Source: Elusimicrobiota bacterium
GTDB lineage: Bacteria; Elusimicrobiota; Elusimicrobia; O2-12-FULL-59-9
Assembly: GCA_016206405.1 (NCBI GenBank)
Contig: JACQRQ010000065.1
Coordinates: forward strand, 1 to 16,947
Reading direction: 5' to 3'
DNA: 16,947 bases
Both the position numbers and the translations under genes were made by a program. Under the pieces are notes generated by a model that had not been told where the DNA came from, made no database searches, and worked only from the letters and a program-made list of their open reading frames with translations. Below are positions 1-6,210 of this stretch, in pieces (position 1 is the stretch's first letter; each line of letters begins with the position of its first letter).

Positions 1-112
1 ATCGCCTCAGTTTGATCGATTTGCTGCGGCTGCCGGAGAAAAAATTGCCTATGCTGCGGAATACGGAGCCTCAACTATGCCTCGCACTCTGATTTTCCCC
101 GGACACCAGTGA
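1..112 (+). other. possible 3' tail of a gene entering from the left edge
   Basis: Two plus-strand frames are open from the left edge: one stops with TGA at 110-112 (ending ...LIFPGHQ), the other with TGA at about 90-92. All minus frames are closed by stops. The frame ending near 90 has the more GC-rich third positions, like the neighbouring genes; the other ends in MPRTLIFPG, which faintly resembles a RAYT N-terminus. The piece is too short to identify, and it may not be coding. Confidence 0.15.
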
Positions 113-190
113 CACCGCAAATGTAATTTTATCAGGGGTGCGGTCTGGGCAGACTAGCCAGTGCCACGGGTCGTGATGGCCCAATATGGG

Positions 191-209
191 AAATAGGGGA
201 CGTTCCTAA
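191..209 (+). repeat. possible RAYT-associated end motif
   Basis: The motif AAATAGGGGACGTTCCTAA lies 47 bases upstream of the truncated RAYT start at 256. It has a GGGG core preceded by an AT-rich flank, like the left arm of the complete RAYT unit at 552. No partner arm is visible downstream, in keeping with a rearranged remnant. The call rests on position and general resemblance only. Confidence 0.3.
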
Positions 210-255
210 CCAAGCAACCAACTTGCCCCCCTCCTTAAATTGCCGGACGCTCCGC

Positions 256-402
256 ATGCCTCGCCAACGACGCCTCGATTCTCCCGGCCTCCTTCGGCAC
301 GTTGTCGCCCGCGGCATCGAGCGCCGCGCCATCTTCCGTGACATGACTGAAACGGGGGGATTGGGGTCTTGCATTGCGACAGGTTATTTTGACGTTACAT
401 AA
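256..402 (+). pseudogene. truncated RAYT transposase N-terminus (remnant)
   Basis: The reading frame opens MPRQRRLDSPGLLRHVVARG and continues IERRAIFRD. This is the conserved N-terminal signature of REP-associated tyrosine transposases (Y1_Tnp superfamily) and parallels MARPPRVHFPGALYHVMARG in the intact copy at 600. Homology ends at about residue 29 (base 342). The frame then runs into unrelated sequence holding the motif GGGGTCTTGCATTGCGACAG (364-383) and stops at 400-402. The HUH motif and catalytic tyrosine are missing, so it cannot be an active transposase. The likely cause is an internal deletion or junction between two elements. Confidence 0.6.
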
Positions 403-509
403 CTTCGTGCAGTGCCTTAAGACGGGACAGGGGTGATAAATGGAGGGAGACGAATAGCGGGCTACTTCTCTAACAACGCGGCGATGGAAATATCTTCATC
501 CAGGCTTTC

Positions 510-550
510 CCAATGGAGCCCCACGCCATGTCCAATGATGCGCCACTTCG
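510..550 (+). pseudogene. possible decayed RAYT HUH-region fragment
   Basis: The stretch ATGTCCAATGATGCGCCACT (528-547) resembles the usual coding sequence for the RAYT motif M-S/P-N-H-x-H-F. Relative to that, one histidine codon is changed (CAT to GAT) and one base is inserted. It directly abuts the left inverted-repeat arm of the complete RAYT unit, so the later unit may have landed in an older one. The match is short and could be chance. Confidence 0.2.
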
Positions 551-551
551 A

Positions 552-572
552 AATGGGGTCAGGCTTTACTAA
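552..572 (+). repeat. left inverted-repeat arm of the RAYT unit
   Basis: A 21-base arm with core GGGGTCAGGCTTTACT, 28 bases upstream of the transposase start codon. It is the exact reverse complement of 1484-1504. GGGG-bearing palindromic ends are typical of DNA recognised by RAYT proteins. Confidence 0.85.
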
Positions 573-599
573 CTTCACTAAATGCGGTAAGGTTTAGGC

Positions 600-1478
600 A
601 TGGCCAGGCCTCCCCGCGTTCATTTCCCCGGCGCGCTTTACCATGTGATGGCGCGCGGCAACGGCGGCCAAACAACCTTCCGCGATAATCACGACTACTC
701 CACCTTCTTGGAAGTGCTCTCCGACGTCAAAGGCCGCAAGCCCTTTGAATTATACGCCTGTTGTGTGATGCCCAACCACTTCCACTTTCTTATGGAGGCA
801 GGTCGCTTTCCGCTTTCCAACATCATGCAGAGGCTTTTGACCAGTTACTCGCGCCGCTTCAATATTAAGCACCGGCGTTTTGGCCACGTTTTCCAGGGCA
901 GGTACAAGGCGATTCTGTGCCAAAAGGACTCTTACCTGCTTGAATTGCTGCGCTACATTCACCTTAATCCGGTCAGAGCCAAAATGGTCCGTTCTCCCTC
1001 CGATTGGCGCTGGTCAGGGCACCATGCATTTTCAAATGCTTCTTCACAGTCGCTCGTGGACACCAAGTTCCCTCTGAGCTTGATCCACCCAAAGCCTGCA
1101 AACAGCCGCAAGCTTTACAAGCAATTCATCTTAGACGGAATGGGCCGCGGCCACGAAGATGATTTTTATCCATCGGCAGCCGTGCCTTGTTTGGGCAGTG
1201 AAGATTTTATTTCAGATTATTGTGAACGGGCGGGAAGGAAAAGCTCTAATGAGAAAGCGCCAAATGCGGGTGCGTTGGAGCGATTGGCTGGAGAGTTGTC
1301 ATCGAAATTACCGCTGGATTTGCTCAAATCGCCGAGCCGACTTCGATCCGTCGTCGTGGCAAGACATGATTTCATTCGGAAAGCGATCAAGGAGGGGCAT
1401 TCGCCCACGAAAATAGCGGCTTTTTTGAATCGCTCTCCCGCCCTGATTACAAAAATCTCCCGGCAAACTTTTAATTAG
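600..1478 (+). CDS. REP-associated tyrosine transposase (RAYT, Y1_Tnp family)
   Basis: This 292-residue HUH-type single-strand transposase is expected to nick and join DNA at REP-like palindromes through a phosphotyrosine. Visible features are the N-terminal signature MARPPRVHFPGALYHVMARG, the HUH motif H60-F-H62 in MPNHFHFL, the conserved FGHVFQGRYKA block (residues 94-104), and RYIHLNPVRA, in which Y119 is the probable nucleophile. The C-terminal extension, roughly residues 250-290, ends in a helix-turn-helix-like segment (IRKAIKEGHSPTKIAAFLNR) of the type appended to many large RAYTs. All core residues are present and the frame is intact, so the gene may be active. The ATG at 600 is chosen because the family signature begins there; the ribosome-binding site is weak (TAAGG). 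It is flanked by a perfect inverted repeat and an older RAYT remnant. Confidence 0.9.
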   Translation: MARPPRVHFPGALYHVMARGNGGQTTFRDNHDYSTFLEVLSDVKGRKPFELYACCVMPNHFHFLMEAGRFPLSNIMQRLLTSYSRRFNIKHRRFGHVFQGRYKAILCQKDSYLLELLRYIHLNPVRAKMVRSPSDWRWSGHHAFSNASSQSLVDTKFPLSLIHPKPANSRKLYKQFILDGMGRGHEDDFYPSAAVPCLGSEDFISDYCERAGRKSSNEKAPNAGALERLAGELSSKLPLDLLKSPSRLRSVVVARHDFIRKAIKEGHSPTKIAAFLNRSPALITKISRQTFN

Positions 1479-1483
1479 TTAAC

Positions 1484-1504
1484 TTAGTAAAGCCTGACCC
1501 CATT
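1484..1504 (-). repeat. right inverted-repeat arm of the RAYT unit
   Basis: Exact reverse complement of 552-572, beginning 5 bases after the transposase stop codon. The bases just beyond it contain CCCC (1498-1501) and GGGG (1511-1514), which could extend a small hairpin. Confidence 0.85.
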
Positions 1505-1555
1505 CTGAGAGGGGCGCTGTCCAGTGGGCCGCGTCAAGCGCTTCAGCGGGGGGTT

Positions 1556-2671
1556 TCAGCGGGCGGGTTCGCTCTTGGCTTCCTGGACGTCGAGGTCGTA
1601 GCCTTCCGACTGCCAGACGCGCTTGCCGGTTTTGTCCACGTAGGCCGTCTTGACCTCGAGCTTGATGACCCCGTCCTCTTCGCAGCCGGCGACGCGGGTC
1701 GTGGGCGCCAGGGCGCCTGAGAAGCCGGCCACAAAATCCGGCTGCGGATCGATGACCACCTTGCCGGTCTTGTCGATGAAGCCGTAGTTCTCGCCTATCT
1801 GCACCAACGCCAGGCCCTCTGAGAAGGAAAATCCCATCTTAAACTGCGGCTCGATGACGGCTTGGCCCGACGGATCGATGAAGCCCCATTTGCCTGAGCG
1901 CTCCACCGCGGCGAGGCCCTCCCGGAAAAAATGCGCGAAGTCGTATTCGGCGGCGAGGGCCATCTTGCCCTTTTTGTCGATGAAGCCCCATTTGCCGTCT
2001 TTTTTCATGCAGGCCAGGCCCTGCGAGAAGGGACAGGCTTCCTCATAGCCCGGCTGGATGACGGGTTTGCCCGCGGCGTCGATGTAGCCCCAGCGGCGCG
2101 CCGTGGGGTTGCCCATGACGACCGCGGCCAAACCTTCGGAAAAAGGGGTCGCCTCTGAAAATTGAGCTGGAATGACCAGGCGCCCGGTCTTGTCGACATA
2201 TCCCCACCGGTTGCCCGTGGCCACGAGCGCCAGTCCCTCGGTGAATTCGCCGGCGGCTTCCTTGGCGCCCTTTAAGAAGAACTGCGGTTTTATCATGACC
2301 TCGCCCTTGGGATCGATGTAGCCCCACTTGCCGTCCACCTCCACGGGCGCCAGCCCCTCCGCGAAGTCTCCCGCGTCGGAGTAATTGGGATCGATGGCCG
2401 TTTTCCCTTTGGCGTCGATGTAGCCCCACTTGCCGCCGACCATCACCCGGGCCAGGCCCTCGTTGAAATCGTCGGCCGCCTCGAATGCGGGCTGGATGAC
2501 GAACTCACCCTTGACGTTGATGAAACCCCACTTGCCGTGCTCGGCCACGCGGTAGACGGCGTCGGGGCCGCTTTTGACATCCTGGTGTCCCAGGCCGGCT
2601 TCATGCGCCCGGGCAGGGAGGGCCGCCAGCGCGAGCAGGGCGATGATTGCGGCGATGCGGTTGGCAGTCAT
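1556..2671 (-). CDS. exported WG-repeat protein
   Basis: This 371-residue protein starts with a signal peptide (MTANRIAAIIALLALAALPA, then RAHEA). The rest is eight WG (KWG) repeats of about 33-40 residues with the pattern G-K-W-G-[FY]-I-D-x-x-G-x-x-[VA]-I-x-P-x-[FY], plus a degenerate ninth (TAYVDKTGKRVW). WG repeats form beta-rich modules of unknown ligand, and no catalytic domain is visible. The start chosen is ATG 2669-2671. It overlaps the ppk2 stop by one base (TGATG) and has a strong GGAGGT ribosome site 6 bases upstream, so translation is probably coupled to ppk2. The frame is open further upstream to 2854, but that part is inside ppk2 and precedes the signal peptide. It is the last gene of the operon. 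A periplasmic or extracellular location is inferred; the function is unknown. Confidence 0.85.
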   Translation of the reverse strand: MTANRIAAIIALLALAALPARAHEAGLGHQDVKSGPDAVYRVAEHGKWGFINVKGEFVIQPAFEAADDFNEGLARVMVGGKWGYIDAKGKTAIDPNYSDAGDFAEGLAPVEVDGKWGYIDPKGEVMIKPQFFLKGAKEAAGEFTEGLALVATGNRWGYVDKTGRLVIPAQFSEATPFSEGLAAVVMGNPTARRWGYIDAAGKPVIQPGYEEACPFSQGLACMKKDGKWGFIDKKGKMALAAEYDFAHFFREGLAAVERSGKWGFIDPSGQAVIEPQFKMGFSFSEGLALVQIGENYGFIDKTGKVVIDPQPDFVAGFSGALAPTTRVAGCEEDGVIKLEVKTAYVDKTGKRVWQSEGYDLDVQEAKSEPAR

Positions 2672-3525
2672 CAGAAAACCTCCGGGACAAAATTCTGGTC
2701 CGATTTTGGCGGACGCACGTAGCCCTTGTCCTTTTCCCTTTTCGACAGCTTGACCGGCTTTGGCGTGAGGTCCTTGTAATCGATCAGGCTCAAGAAATGG
2801 CTGATGCAATTGAGCCTGGCGCGGCGCTTGTTGTCGGCATTGACCACATGCCACGGCGCCTGCTTGATGTCGGTATGCTTGAACATTTCATCCTTGGCCA
2901 TCGAATACTCGACCCATTTCTCGCGCGACTTCACGTCCATCGGGCTGAGCTTCCAGCGAGTGGTGGGGTCCTCGTTTCTCTTTTGAAATCTTAATTCCTG
3001 CTCCTCGTCGCTGACCGAAAACCAATATTTGATCAGGATGATGTTGGAGCGGATCAGCATCCTTTCAAACTCGGGGCAAGAGCGGAGAAATTCCGCATAT
3101 GCCTCCTCATCGCAAAATCCCATGACGCGCTCGACGCCGGCGCGATTGTACCAGCTGCGGTCGAAGAGCACGATCTCGCCGGCCGCCGGCAGATGCGCCA
3201 CGTAGCGTTGGAAGTACCACTGGGACTTTTCCCGCTCCGTCGGAGTGCCGAGCGCCACGATGCGGCAAAAACGCGGGTTGAGTTTTTCGGTGATGCGCTT
3301 GATCACCCCCCCCTTGCCCGCGGCGTCCCTTCCCTCGAAGATCACGACGACTTTGAAGCCCTTCTGCTTAACCCATTCCTCGAGCTTGACCAGCTCCAAC
3401 TGCAGTTTCACCAGCTCTTTTTCGTAGCGTTTTTTCTTGAGCTTCTTTTTCTTGTCGTGGTTCTCGTCCTCTCGCGGTTTTTCGTCCGCCTCCTGCTCCG
3501 CCGCGATCGCGTCTTCCTTTTTCAT
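2671..3525 (-). CDS. ppk2: polyphosphate kinase 2 (class I-like)
   Basis: This 284-residue cytoplasmic enzyme transfers phosphate between polyphosphate and nucleotides (typically NDP to NTP for single-domain class I PPK2). Visible are a Walker A loop FEGRDAAGKGG (residues 63-73), a Walker B segment VLFDRSWYNRAGVERVMGF around D122, the lid segment QKRNEDPTTRWKLSPMD, and the C-terminal FVPEVF ending typical of the family. The first 34 residues are an unusual, highly charged Lys/Glu/Asp tail ahead of the conserved KLQ-ELVKLQ helix. ATG 3523-3525 has a strong GGAGGAG ribosome site that overlaps the asd stop codon, 9 bases away, and the 3' end overlaps the WG-repeat start by one base. The substrate preference (ADP or GDP) cannot be read from the sequence. 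Confidence 0.92.
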   Translation of the reverse strand: MKKEDAIAAEQEADEKPREDENHDKKKKLKKKRYEKELVKLQLELVKLEEWVKQKGFKVVVIFEGRDAAGKGGVIKRITEKLNPRFCRIVALGTPTEREKSQWYFQRYVAHLPAAGEIVLFDRSWYNRAGVERVMGFCDEEAYAEFLRSCPEFERMLIRSNIILIKYWFSVSDEEQELRFQKRNEDPTTRWKLSPMDVKSREKWVEYSMAKDEMFKHTDIKQAPWHVVNADNKRRARLNCISHFLSLIDYKDLTPKPVKLSKREKDKGYVRPPKSDQNFVPEVF

Positions 3526-3534
3526 GGTCTCCTC

Positions 3535-4554
3535 CTAGCGCGTTCGCGCCTTGAGCCAGCCTTTTTTGAGCAGATATTCCGCTATTTGCACCGAATTTAA
3601 AGCCGAGCCCTTGAGCAGGTTGTCGGCTGAAACCCAAAGCAAAAACTCGTTGGGCTTTTCCCCCCTCCGGACCCTCCCGACGTAAACCGGCCAGCGCCTG
3701 GCCGCGTAGAGAGGCGTCGGGTAAATGTTTTTGCCGGGGTCGTCCATCAATTGGACGCCGTCGGCTCCCGCCAGAGCGCGGCGCAGCTGCGGCGCGGAGG
3801 CGGCCTTTTTTGTCTCCACCCAGAGCGATATGGAATGCGCGATGAGCACCGGCACTCTCACCGCCGTGGCGCTGATTTTAAGCTCCGGCAGGCCGAGAAT
3901 CTTGCGGCTCTCCTTCTTGATCTTGATTTCCTCTCCCGTGTAATCCCCCTCGCCGAAGCGGTCGCATTGGGGAAAGACGTTGAGCATGATGGTTTGCGGC
4001 AGTTTTTTCGGCCGCGGAGGTTTTTGGTTGCGCAGCCAGGCGCGGGCCTGGAGCACAAATTCATCCATCGCGCGCTTGCCGGCGCCGGAGATGGATTGGT
4101 AAGTTGAGGCGCGCACGTGCGCAAGTCCGAAGCGGCGCGCGATGGGATGGACGGCCATCACCAGCGGCACCGCGATGCAATTTGGGCCCGCGATGAGCCG
4201 GGTTCGCGGCGAGAGGACATGGCCGTTGACTTCCGGAACGACCAGCGGAACTTTTGGGTCCATGCGGAAGGCCGAGGAATCGTCTATGACCCAGGCCCCC
4301 CCGCGGATCATCTCCGGGGCGAGCTTGAGCGGCACGTCCTTTTCCGTGGCGAAAAAAACGAGATCGAAGCCGCGCAGTGTTTTTGAGTCGGCGGCGGAAA
4401 CCTTCAACATTTTTCCGCAAAAGCGCAATTTTTTGCCGGCGGAGCGCGGCGAGGCGAAAATCGAAAGCGCGGCGAGAGGGAATTTGCGCCGCTCCAAGAG
4501 GTCCAGGAGATCGCGTCCGACCATCCCGGTCGCGCCGACGACCGCGGCCTTCAC
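3535..4554 (-). CDS. asd: aspartate-semialdehyde dehydrogenase
   Basis: This 339-residue enzyme reduces aspartyl phosphate to aspartate semialdehyde with NADPH, the branch point to lysine/diaminopimelate, threonine and methionine. Visible are the Rossmann loop VGATGMVG (residues 6-13), the catalytic cysteine C126 in GPNCIAVP, the STYQSISGAGKRAMDE block (150-165), the catalytic histidine H240 in RVPVLIAHSISLWVET, and the C-terminal DNLLKGSALNSVQIAEYL. The length is normal. The start is GTG at 4552-4554, because the Rossmann strand begins at once (MKAAVVGATG); a weak GGGGA ribosome site lies 6 bases upstream. The position after the catalytic His-Ser is Ile, where many relatives have Glu, a mild variation. 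It is the second gene of a four-gene operon, 30 nt after the secreted protein gene and 9 nt before ppk2. Confidence 0.95.
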   Translation of the reverse strand: MKAAVVGATGMVGRDLLDLLERRKFPLAALSIFASPRSAGKKLRFCGKMLKVSAADSKTLRGFDLVFFATEKDVPLKLAPEMIRGGAWVIDDSSAFRMDPKVPLVVPEVNGHVLSPRTRLIAGPNCIAVPLVMAVHPIARRFGLAHVRASTYQSISGAGKRAMDEFVLQARAWLRNQKPPRPKKLPQTIMLNVFPQCDRFGEGDYTGEEIKIKKESRKILGLPELKISATAVRVPVLIAHSISLWVETKKAASAPQLRRALAGADGVQLMDDPGKNIYPTPLYAARRWPVYVGRVRRGEKPNEFLLWVSADNLLKGSALNSVQIAEYLLKKGWLKARTR

Positions 4555-4584
4555 GGCGCGTCCCCGGCGGAGCGCGGGCGCGGA

Positions 4585-5736
4585 TTATGGGGCGATTTGT
4601 TTCTCGGCTTCATCCGGTTTCTCCTCCGTAACGTTGAACATGAGCGGCTGGCTGTAGCCGGCATTGCCCAGGATGTCTTGGGCCGCGCCGCGGAAGGAAA
4701 AATGCGCGTTTGGAAGGGCGTCATTGGGTATCTCAAAAATGTAGGGAGGGTGCCGCAGGTAGGGCGAGATCCTTTCCCATTCGGCGCGCTGTCCGTCGTC
4801 GGTTGGAGCCGCTTCCAGCCACGCCATGGAAAGGTCCTCCCCCAGCGCGGAAAAGGACGCCCGGACGAAATCCTTTTGCGGATCGACGGCGAATCCCCGG
4901 ATGTAGACAAGGCCCGTGTTCCGCGGCGTCAATTTTATTGCCAAAGCCGGCTGAAAATAGGTGATGGGAGTCTCCAAACTTGTTTCCGCGTGGCGCGGAG
5001 CGCTGCCGTGAATGGCGCGGTTGATCCAGGCTTGGGTCCCGGTGCCGCCGACGGCGGCCGCCAAAATGGGCGCGCTTGAGACCGATAAAAAATTTTCAGT
5101 CGGCGACCAAATCGCGAGAAAATTCGGGCCGCTAAAATTGACGAGCTTCAAGGGCACCTCGGCCCAAAACCATTCCGAGTGGCCGGCGCCCAACACCGGC
5201 AGTTGGGTGTCGGCTTCCCGGGGAATGTCCTTGGTGTCGGCCAAAAAGAAACTTTGGCTCGTCGTGAAAGCCGGCGTTGAAGAAATCGCCATATAGATTT
5301 TTCCGGGAATGATTTCTTTTTGCCCGCGCTTGGAGGGATGAGGCCTGGTCTTGGAGCGGCCCAGTTTGGCGCCGATATAGGCGTTGACATAGTCGTTTTT
5401 GGGGAACGGGGGAAGCTTGACGATCCAGCAGGCGTCAAATCCTATGTACCAGTTTCCGTCCCATCCTCCGTCGGCAAAGACGCCGAAATTATTTGGGTTT
5501 GACTGCAGGGCATGAAAAAGCGGTTGAATCGGAGGGCCGATTTCGGACAAGGCCTCGGCCGTCGCCGGCAGCATTTGGCTTTCCTGCCCGGCGGCCGTTG
5601 CCTGGCCGGGCTGGGAAGCATCCTCCGACGAGAGTTCTTGAATGTCCTCCAAATACTGCTCCTCCGGATTTTGAGCCGAAACCGGCGGAAGCGGCGTCAA
5701 CAGAAGCGACAGCAAGACGAGGGCGTGTGAGCGCAT
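4585..5736 (-). CDS. secreted protein of unknown function with Ig-like C-terminus
   Basis: This is a 383-residue protein I do not recognise as a named family. ATG 5734-5736 is chosen because a clear signal peptide starts there (MRSHALVLLSLLLTPLPPVS, cleavage expected near SAQ). The frame is open upstream to 5808 without purpose, and no good ribosome site is seen. After the signal comes an acidic, Gln/Ser-rich linker of about 60 residues. A central aromatic-rich region follows, with DGGWDGNWYIGFDACWIVKL and SEWFWAEVPLKL. The C-terminal 100 residues (FVRASFSALGEDLSMAWLEA through AQDILGNAGYSQPLMFNV) have the alternating pattern and A-x-D-x-x-G-N-x-G-x-S ending of bacterial Ig-like beta-sandwich domains. 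It is the first gene of the asd-ppk2-WG operon, so the envelope-facing proteins sit at both ends of the transcript. Confidence 0.75.
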   Translation of the reverse strand: MRSHALVLLSLLLTPLPPVSAQNPEEQYLEDIQELSSEDASQPGQATAAGQESQMLPATAEALSEIGPPIQPLFHALQSNPNNFGVFADGGWDGNWYIGFDACWIVKLPPFPKNDYVNAYIGAKLGRSKTRPHPSKRGQKEIIPGKIYMAISSTPAFTTSQSFFLADTKDIPREADTQLPVLGAGHSEWFWAEVPLKLVNFSGPNFLAIWSPTENFLSVSSAPILAAAVGGTGTQAWINRAIHGSAPRHAETSLETPITYFQPALAIKLTPRNTGLVYIRGFAVDPQKDFVRASFSALGEDLSMAWLEAAPTDDGQRAEWERISPYLRHPPYIFEIPNDALPNAHFSFRGAAQDILGNAGYSQPLMFNVTEEKPDEAEKQIAP

Positions 5737-5812
5737 GGAATTTAATTGGGAATATTTAGCCCGAAAATCGCAGTTGCAGACTTTTTCCCGCCAGAACGTA
5801 TTGTACAAAACT

Positions 5813-5830
5813 GCGCAACTGCGGTTGCGC
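5813..5830. repeat. hairpin GCGCAAC / GTTGCGC
   Basis: A perfect 7-bp stem (5813-5819 with 5824-5830) with a 4-base loop. It lies about 77 bp upstream of the secreted-protein start. It could be a leader structure of the minus-strand operon or an operator; there is no T-run for a terminator. Confidence 0.5.
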
Positions 5831-5857
5831 CCTACGCAGAGCTTCGGGTACTAGCCG

Positions 5858-5874
5858 GGAGGCCAGTGGCCTCC
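5858..5874. repeat. hairpin GGAGGCC / GGCCTCC
   Basis: A perfect, all-GC-type 7-bp stem (5858-5864 with 5868-5874) with a 3-base loop AGT, 27 bases from the previous hairpin. It has no T-tract on either strand, so it is not a classical terminator. The pair of hairpins resembles a REP-like unit, but the sequence differs from the RAYT arms at 552 and 1484. Confidence 0.5.
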
Positions 5875-5926
5875 AGCGTGCTTGCGCCTGCGGGCGAAAT
5901 CCAACGAGGAAATTCGGGTTAGGCGT

Positions 5927-5941
5927 GGGTAAATTCTACCC
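5927..5941. repeat. small inverted repeat GGGTA / TACCC
   Basis: A 5-bp stem (5927-5931 with 5937-5941) with a 5-base loop AATTC. It is short and could be an operator half-site pair or chance. Confidence 0.25.
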
Positions 5942-6071
5942 TAGTGCGGAGTGAATATGCAAATGTTGATGACGCCCTTCGCGCAAGAAAGCCTTCCGGT
6001 CGCGCCGATTCGGGGCCATGACGGCCACAACCCCCGTTGGTAGAAATATTCCCCAAGGAACTGTTAGTTGG

Positions 6072-6104
6072 AATTCTGCAATTGAGGCAGAATTGCCGTC
6101 TCAA
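6072..6104. repeat. two overlapping, mutually exclusive hairpins
   Basis: AATTCTGC at 6072-6079 pairs perfectly with GCAGAATT at 6087-6094 (7-base loop). The overlapping segment TTGAGGCA (6082-6089) can instead pair with TGC plus CTCAA further on (6094-6096 and 6100-6104, with a 3-base bulge). The two folds cannot coexist. The element is 60 bases upstream of the parAB-operon -35 box, so it would act as DNA (an operator) for that promoter rather than as its RNA leader. Confidence 0.35.
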
Positions 6105-6164
6105 CGCGACAAGCACAATTAGGCGGAATTCGGTTTACTACTTTATGGATGGTCAGATTTGCAT

Positions 6165-6193
6165 TTGACGAGGCGCTAAAAAATACATAGAAT
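6165..6193 (+). promoter_or_regulatory. sigma70-like promoter of the LAGLIDADG-parA-parB operon
   Basis: TTGACG (6165-6170) is separated by exactly 17 bases from TAGAAT (6188-6193), each one mismatch from consensus. The predicted start of transcription is about 6200, only some 10 bases before the ATG at 6211. The mRNA would have a very short leader and no obvious ribosome site. The parS site would lie about 37-52 bases downstream of the transcription start, so ParB loading there could repress the operon. Confidence 0.5.
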
Positions 6194-6210
6194 TTAGCCC
6201 TGCTTCACAT

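Larger units (their letters stand above)
552..1504 (+). mobile_element. RAYT transposase unit bounded by a 21-bp inverted repeat
   Basis: A single RAYT gene lies between two perfect 21-bp arms in inverted orientation (552-572 and 1484-1504, core GGGGTCAGGCTTTACT). The unit is about 950 bp. No target-site duplication is evident outside the arms, as expected for single-strand HUH chemistry, which does not make one. The right arm lies 51 bp beyond the 3' end of the WG-repeat gene, so the unit sits at the downstream border of the minus-strand operon. Confidence 0.65.
5737..6210. other. divergent intergenic region rich in inverted repeats
   Basis: This 474-bp gap separates the minus-strand asd operon from the plus-strand parAB operon. 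No convincing gene is present: the only longer frame, on the minus strand at 5919-6116, has no ribosome site and atypical composition. The gap holds four short perfect inverted repeats (listed separately) and a sigma70-like promoter at 6165-6193. I found no DnaA-box cluster, second parS, riboswitch or tRNA. Confidence 0.6.

Noticed and set aside
2671..2854. Upstream extension of the WG-repeat reading frame
   Set aside because: It lies wholly inside ppk2 in another frame; the internal ATG at 2671 has a ribosome site and begins a signal peptide.
4980..4996. Second parS-like sequence (TGTTTCCGCGTGG)
   Set aside because: Only one half resembles parS; the palindrome is broken at several key bases.
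5899..5924. RYYYAAC and GTTRRRY motifs resembling an integron attC site
   Set aside because: The motifs are only 12 bp apart with no long imperfect palindrome between them and no integrase gene in view.
5919..6116. Small minus-strand ORF in the divergent gap
   Set aside because: No ribosome site, no recognisable motif, and composition unlike its neighbours.
5737..6210. Origin of replication near parAB
   Set aside because: I searched for TTATCCACA-type DnaA boxes and an AT-rich unwinding region and saw no cluster.
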